A stretch of DNA of 7,881 bases from an uncultured Prevotella sp. (GTDB taxonomy: Bacteria; Bacteroidota; Bacteroidia; Bacteroidales; Bacteroidaceae): the NCBI GenBank assembly GCA_945614335.1, contig CALZAP010000051.1, positions 1 through 7,881 on the forward strand, written 5' to 3'. Of this stretch, positions 1 to 6,917 are shown one piece after another. The translations under genes and the position numbers were made by a program. Below the pieces are notes generated by a model. That model searched no databases. It worked only from the letters and a program-made list of their open reading frames with translations, and was not told where the DNA came from. Positions within the stretch are counted from its first letter, which is position 1, and every line of letters starts with the position of its first letter.

Positions 1-49
1 TCCTTAACTCCTTAACTCCTTAACTCCTTAACTCCTTAACTCCTTAAAT
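1..49. repeat. 8-bp tandem repeat, unit CCTTAACT
   Basis: After a single T, the unit CCTTAACT is repeated five times without error (2-41), followed by a degenerate sixth copy CCTTAAAT (42-49). The array is cut by the window edge, so the true copy number is unknown. On the minus strand the unit reads AGTTAAGG. The stop codon of the leftward TolC-family gene (TTA at 44-46 on the plus strand) lies inside the last copy, so the array begins at the gene's 3' end. The period of 8 is not a multiple of 3, so copy changes would not affect the protein unless they crossed the stop. There are no unique spacers, so it is not a CRISPR array. Its role is unknown. Confidence 0.9.
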
Positions 50-1423
50 CTCCTCCCCTTTATAGAATTTCAGCAGTTGGATGTCGAGTATTGTCATATA
101 CTTGCTTTGCAGCATGTTTTGTTGTGCGGTGACGAGGTTGTTTTTCCCGGTCATGAGTTCCACAATATTCTTCAGTCCGAGTCTGAACTGTTCGCTCAGC
201 AGGTCGTAGCTTGCCTGCATGCTTTCCACGCTTGCCTGTGCCGCCTTGAATTTCTGCTGGTTTGTGTTAGCGTCTATCCAGTATCCTTCTATGGTGCTGT
301 AAAGCGTTTTCCTTTTGTCCTGGAGGTCGAGGTCGGCGTCAATCACGGCGAGTCTTGCCTTGTTCACGTTGGTCTTTGTCGACCTGTTGTCGAAAATGGG
401 CAGGCTGAGCGAGAGTCCGAGAGTGGCGTCGAAGTTGGTTTTCAGCTGATAGCTGCCACCATGGTTGTTCATCGAGGTGGTGCTTGTTCCCATTCCTCCT
501 GTCATGTTTATCTGCGGCATTTTTCCCGCTTTCGCTATCTTGACCCCTATTTTCTGACTTTCAATGTTCAGCAGACTTCCGGCTATCTCCGGCCTTGTGG
601 CGAGAGCCTGTTCATACACGGCTTGCAGTGCAGGAATGTCGGCGAGTGCCTCTTGGTCGTTCTTTTCGGGAATGACGATGTCGAAATCAATGTCTCCCTG
701 CAGTTCGAGTATTTGCTTGAGTTGCATTTTTGCCTTTTCGGTTTGAGCCTGTGCGTTCACTATGTTATACTCGTCCTGCTTGGTTTGTGCGGTGAGTTGT
801 GCGAGGTCAGCCTTCGACATTTTCCCCACTTCCACCATCATCTTTCCCCTTTCCTCGTTTTTCTTGCTTGTGGCAAGGCTTTGCCTGTTCACCTCTATGG
901 CTTCGTTGAGGTATAGAATCTGGACGTAGAGTTCGGCAATTTGCTCTTTCAGCATGTTGGCGTTGGTAGCAGAGTCGAGTTCCGCCTTTTCTGTCTCGAG
1001 TTTGTTTTGCTTCAGCGTGTTTCGGTTTTTGTTACCGTTCCAAAGAGTCCACTGTGCGTTCAGTGCGTAATTGCCGTTGTAGTAGGTCTTGCTCACTTTG
1101 TTCACCACAGTTCCGTTAGCCACGGTGCTCACTCCCGCCTCGTTCCATGGTCTCCATCCGAACGACTGGTTTGTCGACGCGCTGAGCGACGGCAGCAGTG
1201 CAGCCTTAGCCTGTTCCACATTCTCTTTCGAAGAGAGTATGGTCACTTGGTTTTTCTTCAGTGTGATGTTGTTGTTTAGAGCATGTGTTATGCAGTCGTG
1301 GAGTGTCCACTTCTTTGTTGTGTCCGCATATTTTGCCGTGGTCATGTCCTGCCCGTTCCCTTGGGCGTTGGCCATGGCCGGCGGCAATAATAGCGACAAG
1401 ATAAAAAGATACTTTTTGTTCAT
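44..1423 (-). CDS. TolC-family outer membrane efflux protein
   Basis: This 459-residue protein is an outer membrane factor that would form the exit duct of a tripartite efflux or type I secretion system, working with an inner-membrane pump and a periplasmic adaptor. Residues 1-20 form a Sec signal peptide (lysines at 3-4, a hydrophobic stretch, ANA before the likely cut). The mature part opens with the family's usual WTLHDCITHAL motif from W39. Two outer membrane efflux repeats follow, roughly 40-250 and 265-455, each rich in long alpha-helical coiled-coil segments (for example about 150-242) that would build the periplasmic tunnel. Length and architecture are normal for the family. The ATG at 1423-1421 is preferred because the signal peptide starts there. 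It has its own promoter candidate upstream, and no pump or adaptor gene lies to its right. Partners, if adjacent, would lie beyond the left edge. The substrate cannot be read from sequence. Confidence 0.93.
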   Translation of the reverse strand: MNKKYLFILSLLLPPAMANAQGNGQDMTTAKYADTTKKWTLHDCITHALNNNITLKKNQVTILSSKENVEQAKAALLPSLSASTNQSFGWRPWNEAGVSTVANGTVVNKVSKTYYNGNYALNAQWTLWNGNKNRNTLKQNKLETEKAELDSATNANMLKEQIAELYVQILYLNEAIEVNRQSLATSKKNEERGKMMVEVGKMSKADLAQLTAQTKQDEYNIVNAQAQTEKAKMQLKQILELQGDIDFDIVIPEKNDQEALADIPALQAVYEQALATRPEIAGSLLNIESQKIGVKIAKAGKMPQINMTGGMGTSTTSMNNHGGSYQLKTNFDATLGLSLSLPIFDNRSTKTNVNKARLAVIDADLDLQDKRKTLYSTIEGYWIDANTNQQKFKAAQASVESMQASYDLLSEQFRLGLKNIVELMTGKNNLVTAQQNMLQSKYMTILDIQLLKFYKGEEI

Positions 1424-1445
1424 GATTTATTCATTTTTGTCGATG

Positions 1446-1477
1446 CAAAATTCGGAATAAATCGTGAAATATCCAAA
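1446..1477 (-). promoter_or_regulatory. Bacteroidetes-type promoter for the TolC-family gene
   Basis: On the minus strand a -33 TTTG (1477-1474) is followed after 20 bases by GAATTTTG (1453-1446), one mismatch from the Bacteroidetes -7 consensus TAnnTTTG. Transcription would begin near 1440, giving a leader of roughly 15-20 bases before the ATG. The spacing fits the known range for this promoter class. The assignment rests on sequence only. Confidence 0.55.
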
Positions 1478-1560
1478 TATAATCGATATTTTCTGTATCT
1501 TAGTAGAAAATATCCACGGTTTTTCCCCGTTGTTCTGTAGGAGTTTTAGATTTGTTAACC

Positions 1561-2163
1561 TTAGTCTATTTCCTTCAGTCTTGCGATATATTTTCCGAGG
1601 ATGTCAAATTCGATGTTCACCTTTGTTCCCACCTTTATGTCGTGGAAGTTTGTGTGTTCGAAGGTGTAGGGGATTATAGCCACCTGGAACGAGTCGTTTG
1701 TAGGGTTGCACACAGTGAGCGACACTCCGTTCACAGTCACGCTTCCTTTGTCCACGGTGAAGTATCCTCTTTTTGCCATTTCCTTTTCAAAGTTGTATTT
1801 GAAAGTGAAGTACTTGCTTCCGTTGGCGTCGTCGATGTTGGTGCACACGGCGGTTTGGTCCACGTGTCCCTGCACAATGTGTCCGTCGAGTCTGCCGTTC
1901 ATCATCATCGATCGTTCCACGTTCACCCTGTCGCCTTTTTTTAGGTCTCCGAGGTTGCTTCTGTCGAGTGTTTCTTTCATGGCTGTCACCACGTAGTTGT
2001 CGCCTTCTATTCTTACCACGGTGAGGCAAACGCCGTTGTGTGCCACGCTTTGGTCAATTTTCAGCTGCGGTGTGAAAGAGCATGTGAGTGTGATGTCGAT
2101 GTTGTCTCTGTCTCGCTTTACGTCAACAACGGTAGCGTATTCTTCAATTATTCCGGAAAACAT
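1561..2163 (-). CDS. ribE: Riboflavin synthase, alpha chain
   Basis: This 200-residue cytoplasmic enzyme performs the last step of riboflavin synthesis: two molecules of 6,7-dimethyl-8-ribityllumazine are dismutated to riboflavin and the pyrimidinedione precursor. The protein shows the diagnostic start MFSGIIEE (family consensus MFTGIIE) and two homologous lumazine-binding barrels, about 1-97 and 98-187. The paired motifs SVAHNGVCLTVV (39-50) and SVTVNGVSLTVC (141-152) mark the equivalent site in each half. MKETLDRSNLGDL (62-74) and GHIVQGHVDQTA (94-105) are also typical. Length is normal and no break is seen. The ATG at 2163-2161 gives the conserved N terminus, which takes part in the active site in the family, so the start is firm. 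No other riboflavin gene lies in the window. The 37 bases between its ATG and the upstream U-run hold no TAnnTTTG box, so expression may depend on reading through the structured RNA upstream. Confidence 0.96.
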   Translation of the reverse strand: MFSGIIEEYATVVDVKRDRDNIDITLTCSFTPQLKIDQSVAHNGVCLTVVRIEGDNYVVTAMKETLDRSNLGDLKKGDRVNVERSMMMNGRLDGHIVQGHVDQTAVCTNIDDANGSKYFTFKYNFEKEMAKRGYFTVDKGSVTVNGVSLTVCNPTNDSFQVAIIPYTFEHTNFHDIKVGTKVNIEFDILGKYIARLKEID

Positions 2164-2198
2164 GATAATCTATTATAATATAATAATGTGTAACTGGG

Positions 2199-2216
2199 AA
2201 AAAAAGGACCGTACCC
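2199..2216 (-). terminator. Closing stem plus U7, terminator-like
   Basis: The 3' half of the RNA's closing stem (GGGUACGGUCC, 2216-2206) is followed, after one base (2205 is itself part of the run), by seven consecutive U (2205-2199). This is the layout of an intrinsic terminator, except that the 5' half of the stem lies about 165 bases upstream (2391-2381) rather than in a short hairpin. It could end a free-standing small RNA, end transcripts running out of the sensor gene, or attenuate ribE, whose ATG is 36 bases further on. Confidence 0.55.
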
Positions 2217-2403
2217 GAAGATGATGAAAACTCCTTAATGAATAAGGTTTGAGCGACTCTCCGCCTTTGTAATCCACCGGCCTTTCGGCTTTGTCGTTTT
2301 GGCGACTTATTGTGGCCCGCCATTAGCAGGAGAAACCGTCTCGTGTTTTCTGAATTATTTGATGAGTATCCCTATCTTTCAGATACGGTCCCAGGATCTC
2401 AGT
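2199..2403 (-). ncRNA. Structured RNA upstream of ribE: small RNA or leader, family unassigned
   Basis: This is a non-coding stretch of about 200 bases with strong pairing on the minus-strand transcript. The closing stem joins 2391-2381 to 2216-2206 in 11 pairs, three-quarters of them Watson-Crick. Inside are GAAAAC (2350-2345) with GUUUUC (2231-2226); GGUUU (2337-2333) with AAACC (2250-2246); UCUCC (2333-2329) with GGAGA (2262-2258), which shares one base with the previous helix; a hairpin CCUGC/GCGGG (2330-2316) with loop UAAUG; and CCAC (2315-2312) with GUGG (2277-2274). The last encloses two hairpins: GUCG/CGAC (2306-2293), and GCC/GGC with a GAAA tetraloop (2289-2280). G-U pairs in the closing stem and first hairpin would be A-C mismatches on the other strand, which favours this orientation. 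A promoter precedes it and a U7 run follows. The conserved blocks of FMN, cobalamin and TPP riboswitches are absent. A 6S-like RNA is possible, but the branched interior does not look like classical 6S. Helices were found by eye. Confidence 0.6.
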
Positions 2404-2406
2404 GTG

Positions 2407-2437
2407 CAAAGTTAATACATAATTATTAAATGTGCAA
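2407..2437 (-). promoter_or_regulatory. Bacteroidetes-type promoter for the structured RNA
   Basis: On the minus strand a TTG (2437-2435) is followed after exactly 20 bases by TAACTTTG (2414-2407), a full match to the -7 consensus TAnnTTTG. Transcription would start near 2400-2403, about ten bases before the 5' half of the closing stem. It sits just after the stop codon of the sensor gene, so the RNA and possibly ribE are transcribed independently of that gene. Confidence 0.72.
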
Positions 2438-2453
2438 CAGTTTCCCTGTTTTT

Positions 2454-5069
2454 TTACGTTTTATTTGCACTCATTACCTCTTTTCTTATCCTTTTCTGTC
2501 TCCATGCCAAGAAGGCAATGCCCAAGGCGGCTCCTGCCAACATGTATATCCATATAGCCATGGTGGAGAAGAGGAATGTGGGAGGCACGACTATGGTGAT
2601 GGCTTTTTCCTCAAACTTGTCGGGTGTCTCATGCAGCGACACCTTCACCCTAAGCGTGTATGTTCCCGAGGGAAGGTTGGCGTAGCTTGCCATTCGGTCC
2701 TTGCCGGCCGTGTGCCATTGCTCGTCGTATCCTTCGAGCATGTACTGGTAGTGTACGCGGTGTTGCAGCTGGTAGTTGAGCGAGGCAAACCTGAACGAGA
2801 ACATGGAGTTGTGGTCAGGCAGTCTCACCTCTTTCGCGTCGGGCACGTAGTAGTCATACAGGTCGGAGAATCGTGGCGATATCAGCTCGTCGTTGATGTA
2901 GAAGTCGGTGAGTCTCAGTTTCAGCGATGTCTTTCCCCCGTTCACGAGTTTGTGCTTGTCCACGAAGTAGTATCCGTCGAGCGTTCCGAATATAATGTTG
3001 TCCCTTATGGTGGTTGCGGCAGCGCCTTCGGAGCAGATGCAGTCGTCCACTCCGTCCTGTATTGTGAACATGCTGAAGATGTTTCTCTTCTGGTCGAAGG
3101 AGCAGAGTGTGTGGTCGGTTGCAAACCACACGATGTCCTTTGCGTCGAATGTGATGCTCTTTATCTCTTCCGAAGGCAGTCCGTCGGCGTTGCCGTAGGT
3201 GTCAAACTGGAAGTTGCCGTCGGCGTTGGTGTTCAGGCATTTGCTCAGTCCTCCTCCGTTGGTGCCTATCCACATGGTGCCTTTTCTGTCGCATTTCAGT
3301 GTTATGATGTCCTTGCTGTTCATGTTTTTCTCCGCCTCCTTGGTTTCCTCCACTGGCAACATCTTGATATTGTGGTTTTTGAGCCAGAGAATGAGCACTC
3401 CGTCGGTTGTTCCCGCCCACACTCTTCCTTTCTTGTCGAGTGCGAGTGTTCTCACCTTTTTGAATTCGTTGGCGGGATAGTGTTTCATCATGTTGTCGCA
3501 GTTCACCACTATCTCCGTTCCGTTGCGGTCTTTTGTTATCACGTTCACACCTCCGCCGTATGTTGCCACCCAGATGTTTCCTTCGTAGTCCTCGATGGTG
3601 CAGTATGTGTTGTCGTCGTTCAGTGTGTAGCTGTTTCCTTTTCTGTATCTCTTGTAGCTGTAAGAGCCGTTGGCGAGAGGAGTCATTTTTATGAGTCCCG
3701 TTCCTTTTGTGGCTATCCAGTAGTTGCCTTTTTTGTCTTTGTCGATGCCATATACACGTCCGAAGTCGCCTGCTTGGTCAATGTTGTTGAAGTATCTTTT
3801 GTTCACTCCGTTGGTCATCATGAGCGTACCCTTCTTGTTGGCCATGAGCAGTGTCTTCCTTTCGCGGTCGTAGTATAATGCCCTGATTTCGTTTTGGTTA
3901 CCTTTTTCCGTACCTTCGAAGATAGGTATTCTCTTGATGTTTTTTTTCAGTATTTCGAGCTTTTCGAGTCCTTTTCGGCTTGTCGCTTCCCAGATGATGC
4001 CTTCAGGCAGGGCGAGAAACGAGGCGAGCGTGTTTGACAGTTCCCATGGGTTCAGCGGGTTGTTGTGGAAGTATTCGATGGTGTCTTCCTGTCTGTTGAA
4101 ATATCCGAATCCGCCGTGGTTCATGTTCACCCATACCGTTCCTCCCACTTCCGACACCTTAGCTATATGCTGGTCGTATTCCGGCACCACGACTGTCTGT
4201 TGGTAGTCTTTCAGCAGGTTTGTGGTGAGGTCGAGTCTTGAGATGCCCTGCTTGTCTGTGGCAAACCAAATGGAGGCCCTTGAGTCTTTGAAAATGGTGT
4301 TTATAGGCATTTTCACGTCGGCGAGCAGTCTGGGTTCCTCACCGTATGAACACTCCATGATTTTTCCCGACTGTGTTCCTGCGTAGATGTTGTATCCGTT
4401 GGAGTAGAGGCACAGCACGGTTTCGTTTTCGAGAATGCTCTCAGTGTCGAGTGTCTCGCTGCTTGAGTTTATCTGGTATATTCCCTTGTCGGTTCCCACC
4501 CATATGTCGTCCTTGTATCCTTCTGTGATGGCCAGTGGTTTGGTTTTTTCGGTAGTGATGAGTTGTTTTGAGATGCCGTTGCGTGAGCTGCGCATACGGT
4601 ATATTCCCACTCCGTCCATTAGTATGAGTATGTCTCCGTTGTGGGTGGTGACCAGTTTGTGTGTAGACCTGAGGTCTTTATATCCGTATACATCGGCAAA
4701 GGGGTTGACGATTTTGTCCGTCATTCTGTCAACCATAAACACTCTTCCGTCATACATTCTCATCCATACGTTTTGCATGGCGTCTATCTGCATGTCGCTG
4801 ATTCTGTTGTGTAGCAGAGGCACTCGGCTTTGTCCACCAGTCTTGTAGTTATAGAATTCATATCCGTCGAATCTCGACAGTCCGTTCCATGTTGCAATCC
4901 AGATATATCCATATCCGTCTTGTTTTATGTCCGACACGGCGTTTGAGCACATTCCGTCGTCGGTGGAATAGTGCGACAGCGAGGCCTGCAGCTGTTGTGC
5001 TACGGCTGTGGATGCGATGTTGATGGCGATAGCCAGCGTAAATATCAGTTTTTTGGTTATGGTGGTCAT
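2454..5069 (-). CDS. Periplasmic propeller/Y_Y_Y sensor protein lacking a kinase domain
   Basis: This 871-residue protein matches the sensing half of Bacteroidetes hybrid two-component systems, which detect glycans or other ligands in the periplasm. Residues 1-24 form a signal peptide. About fourteen Reg_prop repeats follow, with typical WIATWNGLSRFDGYEF, DIWVGTDKGIY, NIWVATYGGGVNV and MWIGTNGGGLSK segments, consistent with two seven-bladed propellers. A Y_Y_Y domain (about 755-828, with YQYMLEGYDEQW) leads into one membrane helix (about 832-856). The chain ends after a basic tail of only 15 residues. Histidine kinase, ATPase, receiver and DNA-binding domains are all absent, and no remnant of them fits between the stop and the next promoter. 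The ATG at 5069-5067 is chosen because it begins the signal peptide; an in-frame ATG 30 codons upstream would add a repeat-encoded stretch. It may be an orphan sensor working with a separate partner, or a truncated gene. The ligand is unknown. Confidence 0.88.
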   Translation of the reverse strand: MTTITKKLIFTLAIAINIASTAVAQQLQASLSHYSTDDGMCSNAVSDIKQDGYGYIWIATWNGLSRFDGYEFYNYKTGGQSRVPLLHNRISDMQIDAMQNVWMRMYDGRVFMVDRMTDKIVNPFADVYGYKDLRSTHKLVTTHNGDILILMDGVGIYRMRSSRNGISKQLITTEKTKPLAITEGYKDDIWVGTDKGIYQINSSSETLDTESILENETVLCLYSNGYNIYAGTQSGKIMECSYGEEPRLLADVKMPINTIFKDSRASIWFATDKQGISRLDLTTNLLKDYQQTVVVPEYDQHIAKVSEVGGTVWVNMNHGGFGYFNRQEDTIEYFHNNPLNPWELSNTLASFLALPEGIIWEATSRKGLEKLEILKKNIKRIPIFEGTEKGNQNEIRALYYDRERKTLLMANKKGTLMMTNGVNKRYFNNIDQAGDFGRVYGIDKDKKGNYWIATKGTGLIKMTPLANGSYSYKRYRKGNSYTLNDDNTYCTIEDYEGNIWVATYGGGVNVITKDRNGTEIVVNCDNMMKHYPANEFKKVRTLALDKKGRVWAGTTDGVLILWLKNHNIKMLPVEETKEAEKNMNSKDIITLKCDRKGTMWIGTNGGGLSKCLNTNADGNFQFDTYGNADGLPSEEIKSITFDAKDIVWFATDHTLCSFDQKRNIFSMFTIQDGVDDCICSEGAAATTIRDNIIFGTLDGYYFVDKHKLVNGGKTSLKLRLTDFYINDELISPRFSDLYDYYVPDAKEVRLPDHNSMFSFRFASLNYQLQHRVHYQYMLEGYDEQWHTAGKDRMASYANLPSGTYTLRVKVSLHETPDKFEEKAITIVVPPTFLFSTMAIWIYMLAGAALGIAFLAWRQKRIRKEVMSANKT

Positions 5070-5095
5070 GATGTTAGGTATATAAAAGTGGAGTG

Positions 5096-5276
5096 TGGAG
5101 AGAGGAGTGGAGAGAGGAGTGGAGAGAGGAGTGTGGAGAGAGGAGTGAGAAATGTCCAAGCCTGGATTTCTTGTATTCCGCGCAGTTCAGTATTCTCTCT
5201 CCTCACTCCTCTCTCCTCACTCCTCTTTCACAACACTCCTCTCTCCTCTCTCCTCTCTCCTCACTCCTCTCTCCTC
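5096..5276. repeat. Purine/pyrimidine-rich inverted repeat array
   Basis: The left arm holds four copies of TGGAGAGAGGAG (5096-5107, 5108-5119, 5120-5131, 5134-5145), with a TG insertion before the last. The right arm (about 5195-5276) is built from ACTCCTCTCTCCTC (5205-5218, 5263-5276) and variants, with an expanded CTCTCCT run at 5241-5262. The shared 12-mer GGAGAGAGGAGT occurs four times on the left and as its reverse complement ACTCCTCTCTCC three times on the right (from 5205, 5235 and 5263). The unique middle, about 5147-5194, contains a small hairpin: GAAA and TCCA against TGGA and TTTC. The array fills almost the whole gap between the proS stop (5283) and the sensor start (5069). No TAnnTTTG promoter for the sensor was found here. 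A transcript through it could fold into a long stem. Confidence 0.85.
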
Positions 5277-5282
5277 TTTAAT

Positions 5283-6764
5283 TTAATAGCTCCTTGCGAT
5301 TATCACCCTGCACTTGGCGGGCTTTCCGCTTACCATATCCACTCCCGGAGTCTGTTCGTAGGCGAAGGGGACGCAGCGGATGGTGGCTTGGGTCTCTTCC
5401 TTTATCTTTGCCTCCGTCTCGGCGGTGCCGTCCCAGTGGCAGAGGAAGAAGCCGCCGTTTTTGATCTTCTCCTTGAACTCTTCGTAGTTGTCACACTCGT
5501 ACACTCTCTCGTCGCGATACTTGCGTGCCTTCTCGAAAATGTTGTCCTGTATCTTCTCAAGCAGCTGCTCCACATAGTCTGCAATGCCTTCCAGTGCCAC
5601 GGTCTCCTTCTCCAAGGTGTCGCGTCGCATCACCTCTATGGTACCGTTCTCCAGGTCGCGCGCTCCGAGCACCAGTCTCACAGGCACACCCTTCAGCTCG
5701 TAGTCGGCAAACTTAAATCCCGGGCGCTTGTTTTCTGCGTCGTCATACTTCACGCTGATGCCCTTCTTCTTCAGTTCGTCAACGATAGGCATCACCTTCT
5801 CGCTGATCATCTGCAGCTGCTCGCCGCCCTTCGAAATCGGTATTATCACCACCTGGACAGGAGCCAGGCGAGGAGGCAGCACGAGGCCGTTGTCGTCAGA
5901 GTGAGTCATTATCAGTGCGCCGATGAGTCTTGTAGACACGCCCCAAGAGGTGGCCCATACATATTCAGGCTTGTTGTCTTTATTAAGATATGTCACGTCG
6001 AAAGCCTTGGCGAAGTTCTGTCCGAGGAAGTGGCTCGTGCCGCTCTGCAGAGCCTTTCCGTCCTGCATCATGGCCTCGATGGTGTAAGTGTCGAGGGCTC
6101 CGGCAAAACGTTCCGTCTCGCTCTTCACACCCTGCAATACAGGCACTGCCATCCACTTTTCAGCGAAGTCGGCATACACTTTCAGCATCTTCTGTGCCTC
6201 CTCCTCAGCCTCCTCGCGTGTGGCGTGGGCGGTGTGTCCCTCCTGCCAGAGGAATTCGCTTGTGCGCAGGAACGGTCTTGTGCGCATCTCCCATCTCATC
6301 ACGTTACACCACTGGTTGCACATCAGTGGCAGGTCTCTCCACGACTGTATCCAGTTTTTGTAAGTGTTCCAGATGATGGTTTCCGATGTGGGTCTTATTA
6401 TCAGTTCTTCTTCCAGTCTTGCAGCGGGGTCAACCTCCACTCCGCTTTTGTCTTCCTTAGCCTTCAGTCGATAGTGGGTCACCACGGCACATTCCTTGGC
6501 GAAGCCCTCCACGTGCTCGGCTTCTCTTGAAAGGAACGACTTGGGAATGAGTAATGGGAAGTAAGCGTTCTGCACTCCTGTCTCCTTAAACATCGAGTCG
6601 AGCTGACGTTGCATCTTTTCCCAAATCGCGTAACCGTATGGCTTTATCACCATACATCCCCTGACGGCAGACTGTTCTGCCAAGTCGGCCTTTACAACCA
6701 GGTCGTTGTACCATTGGCTGTAGTTGTCGGCCCTTTTTGTCAAATCCTTTAATTCTTTTGCCAT
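5283..6764 (-). CDS. proS: Prolyl-tRNA synthetase, archaeal/eukaryotic type
   Basis: This 493-residue class II synthetase charges tRNA-Pro with proline in the cytoplasm. The catalytic core shows the proline-binding TSE (126-128) in [10 protein letters not shown], motif 2 around [20 protein letters not shown] (158-176), and motif 3 [12 protein letters not shown] (275-286). An anticodon-binding domain follows from about 302, then a C-terminal extension ending in the family's usual terminal tyrosine (ARSY). The bacterial-type editing insertion between motifs 2 and 3 is absent, so this is the shorter ProS type. In some relatives the C-terminal domain binds zinc through two CxxC-like pairs. Here I see only isolated cysteines at 442, 464 and 485, so a four-cysteine zinc site is not apparent. 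The start at 6764-6762 ([11 protein letters not shown]) is preferred over an upstream in-frame ATG because the extra 21 residues would overlap the promoter. It is probably transcribed from its own promoter. Confidence 0.97.
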   Translation of the reverse strand: MAKELKDLTKRADNYSQWYNDLVVKADLAEQSAVRGCMVIKPYGYAIWEKMQRQLDSMFKETGVQNAYFPLLIPKSFLSREAEHVEGFAKECAVVTHYRLKAKEDKSGVEVDPAARLEEELIIRPTSETIIWNTYKNWIQSWRDLPLMCNQWCNVMRWEMRTRPFLRTSEFLWQEGHTAHATREEAEEEAQKMLKVYADFAEKWMAVPVLQGVKSETERFAGALDTYTIEAMMQDGKALQSGTSHFLGQNFAKAFDVTYLNKDNKPEYVWATSWGVSTRLIGALIMTHSDDNGLVLPPRLAPVQVVIIPISKGGEQLQMISEKVMPIVDELKKKGISVKYDDAENKRPGFKFADYELKGVPVRLVLGARDLENGTIEVMRRDTLEKETVALEGIADYVEQLLEKIQDNIFEKARKYRDERVYECDNYEEFKEKIKNGGFFLCHWDGTAETEAKIKEETQATIRCVPFAYEQTPGVDMVSGKPAKCRVIIARSY

Positions 6765-6794
6765 TTTTTTTGGTGTTATGTTCGTTATTTCGTG

Positions 6795-6823
6795 CAAAGG
6801 TACAAAAAAATATATAAATGCAA
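6795..6823 (-). promoter_or_regulatory. Bacteroidetes-type promoter for proS
   Basis: On the minus strand TTG (6823-6821) is followed after 18 bases by TACCTTTG (6802-6795), a full match to the TAnnTTTG -7 consensus. Transcription would start near 6790, leaving a leader of about 25 bases. No T-box leader is visible: the leader is too short. This box also supports the downstream ATG choice for proS. Confidence 0.7.
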
Positions 6824-6917
6824 TCATTTATCGGCTAATTTTTTCCTTTTAACATTATTAATGTCTAAAAAACAAAAAAAACATAAGGTTTTTATATCAA
6901 TATATGAAAAAAAGCAT

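Noticed and set aside
1..49. CRISPR array.
   Set aside because: Direct tandem 8-mers without spacers; the same applies to the array at 5096-5276.
1516..1530. A possible terminator hairpin (ACGG/CCGT) after ribE.
   Set aside because: Four pairs and no following U-run on the minus strand; too weak to call.
2199..2403. FMN, cobalamin or TPP riboswitch.
   Set aside because: The conserved core blocks of each (FMN GGUGAAAUUCC-type segments, the cobalamin B12 box, TPP CUGAGA with ACCUGAUCUGG) are not present on either strand.
2436..2455. A terminator-like hairpin on the plus strand: AACAG/CTGTT followed by T7.
   Set aside because: It faces the plus strand, where there is no gene to its left to terminate. 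On the minus strand it has no U-run. The stem is only five pairs, and the left arm overlaps the -33 box of the RNA promoter, so it may be coincidence.
2430..3878. A long plus-strand open frame of 482 codons opposite the sensor gene.
   Set aside because: Its residues are low-complexity Val/His/Cys-rich with no recognisable domain, as expected for the antisense frame of a real gene. The same holds for the 519-codon plus-strand frame at 4971-6530.
5070..5159. A 30-residue N-terminal extension of the sensor protein from an upstream in-frame ATG.
   Set aside because: The extension would be encoded mostly by the repeat array (repeated STPL residues) and would bury the signal peptide that begins at 5069.
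6765..6827. A 21-residue N-terminal extension of ProS.
   Set aside because: It runs through the candidate promoter and transcription start; [10 protein letters not shown] is the natural start of this protein type.
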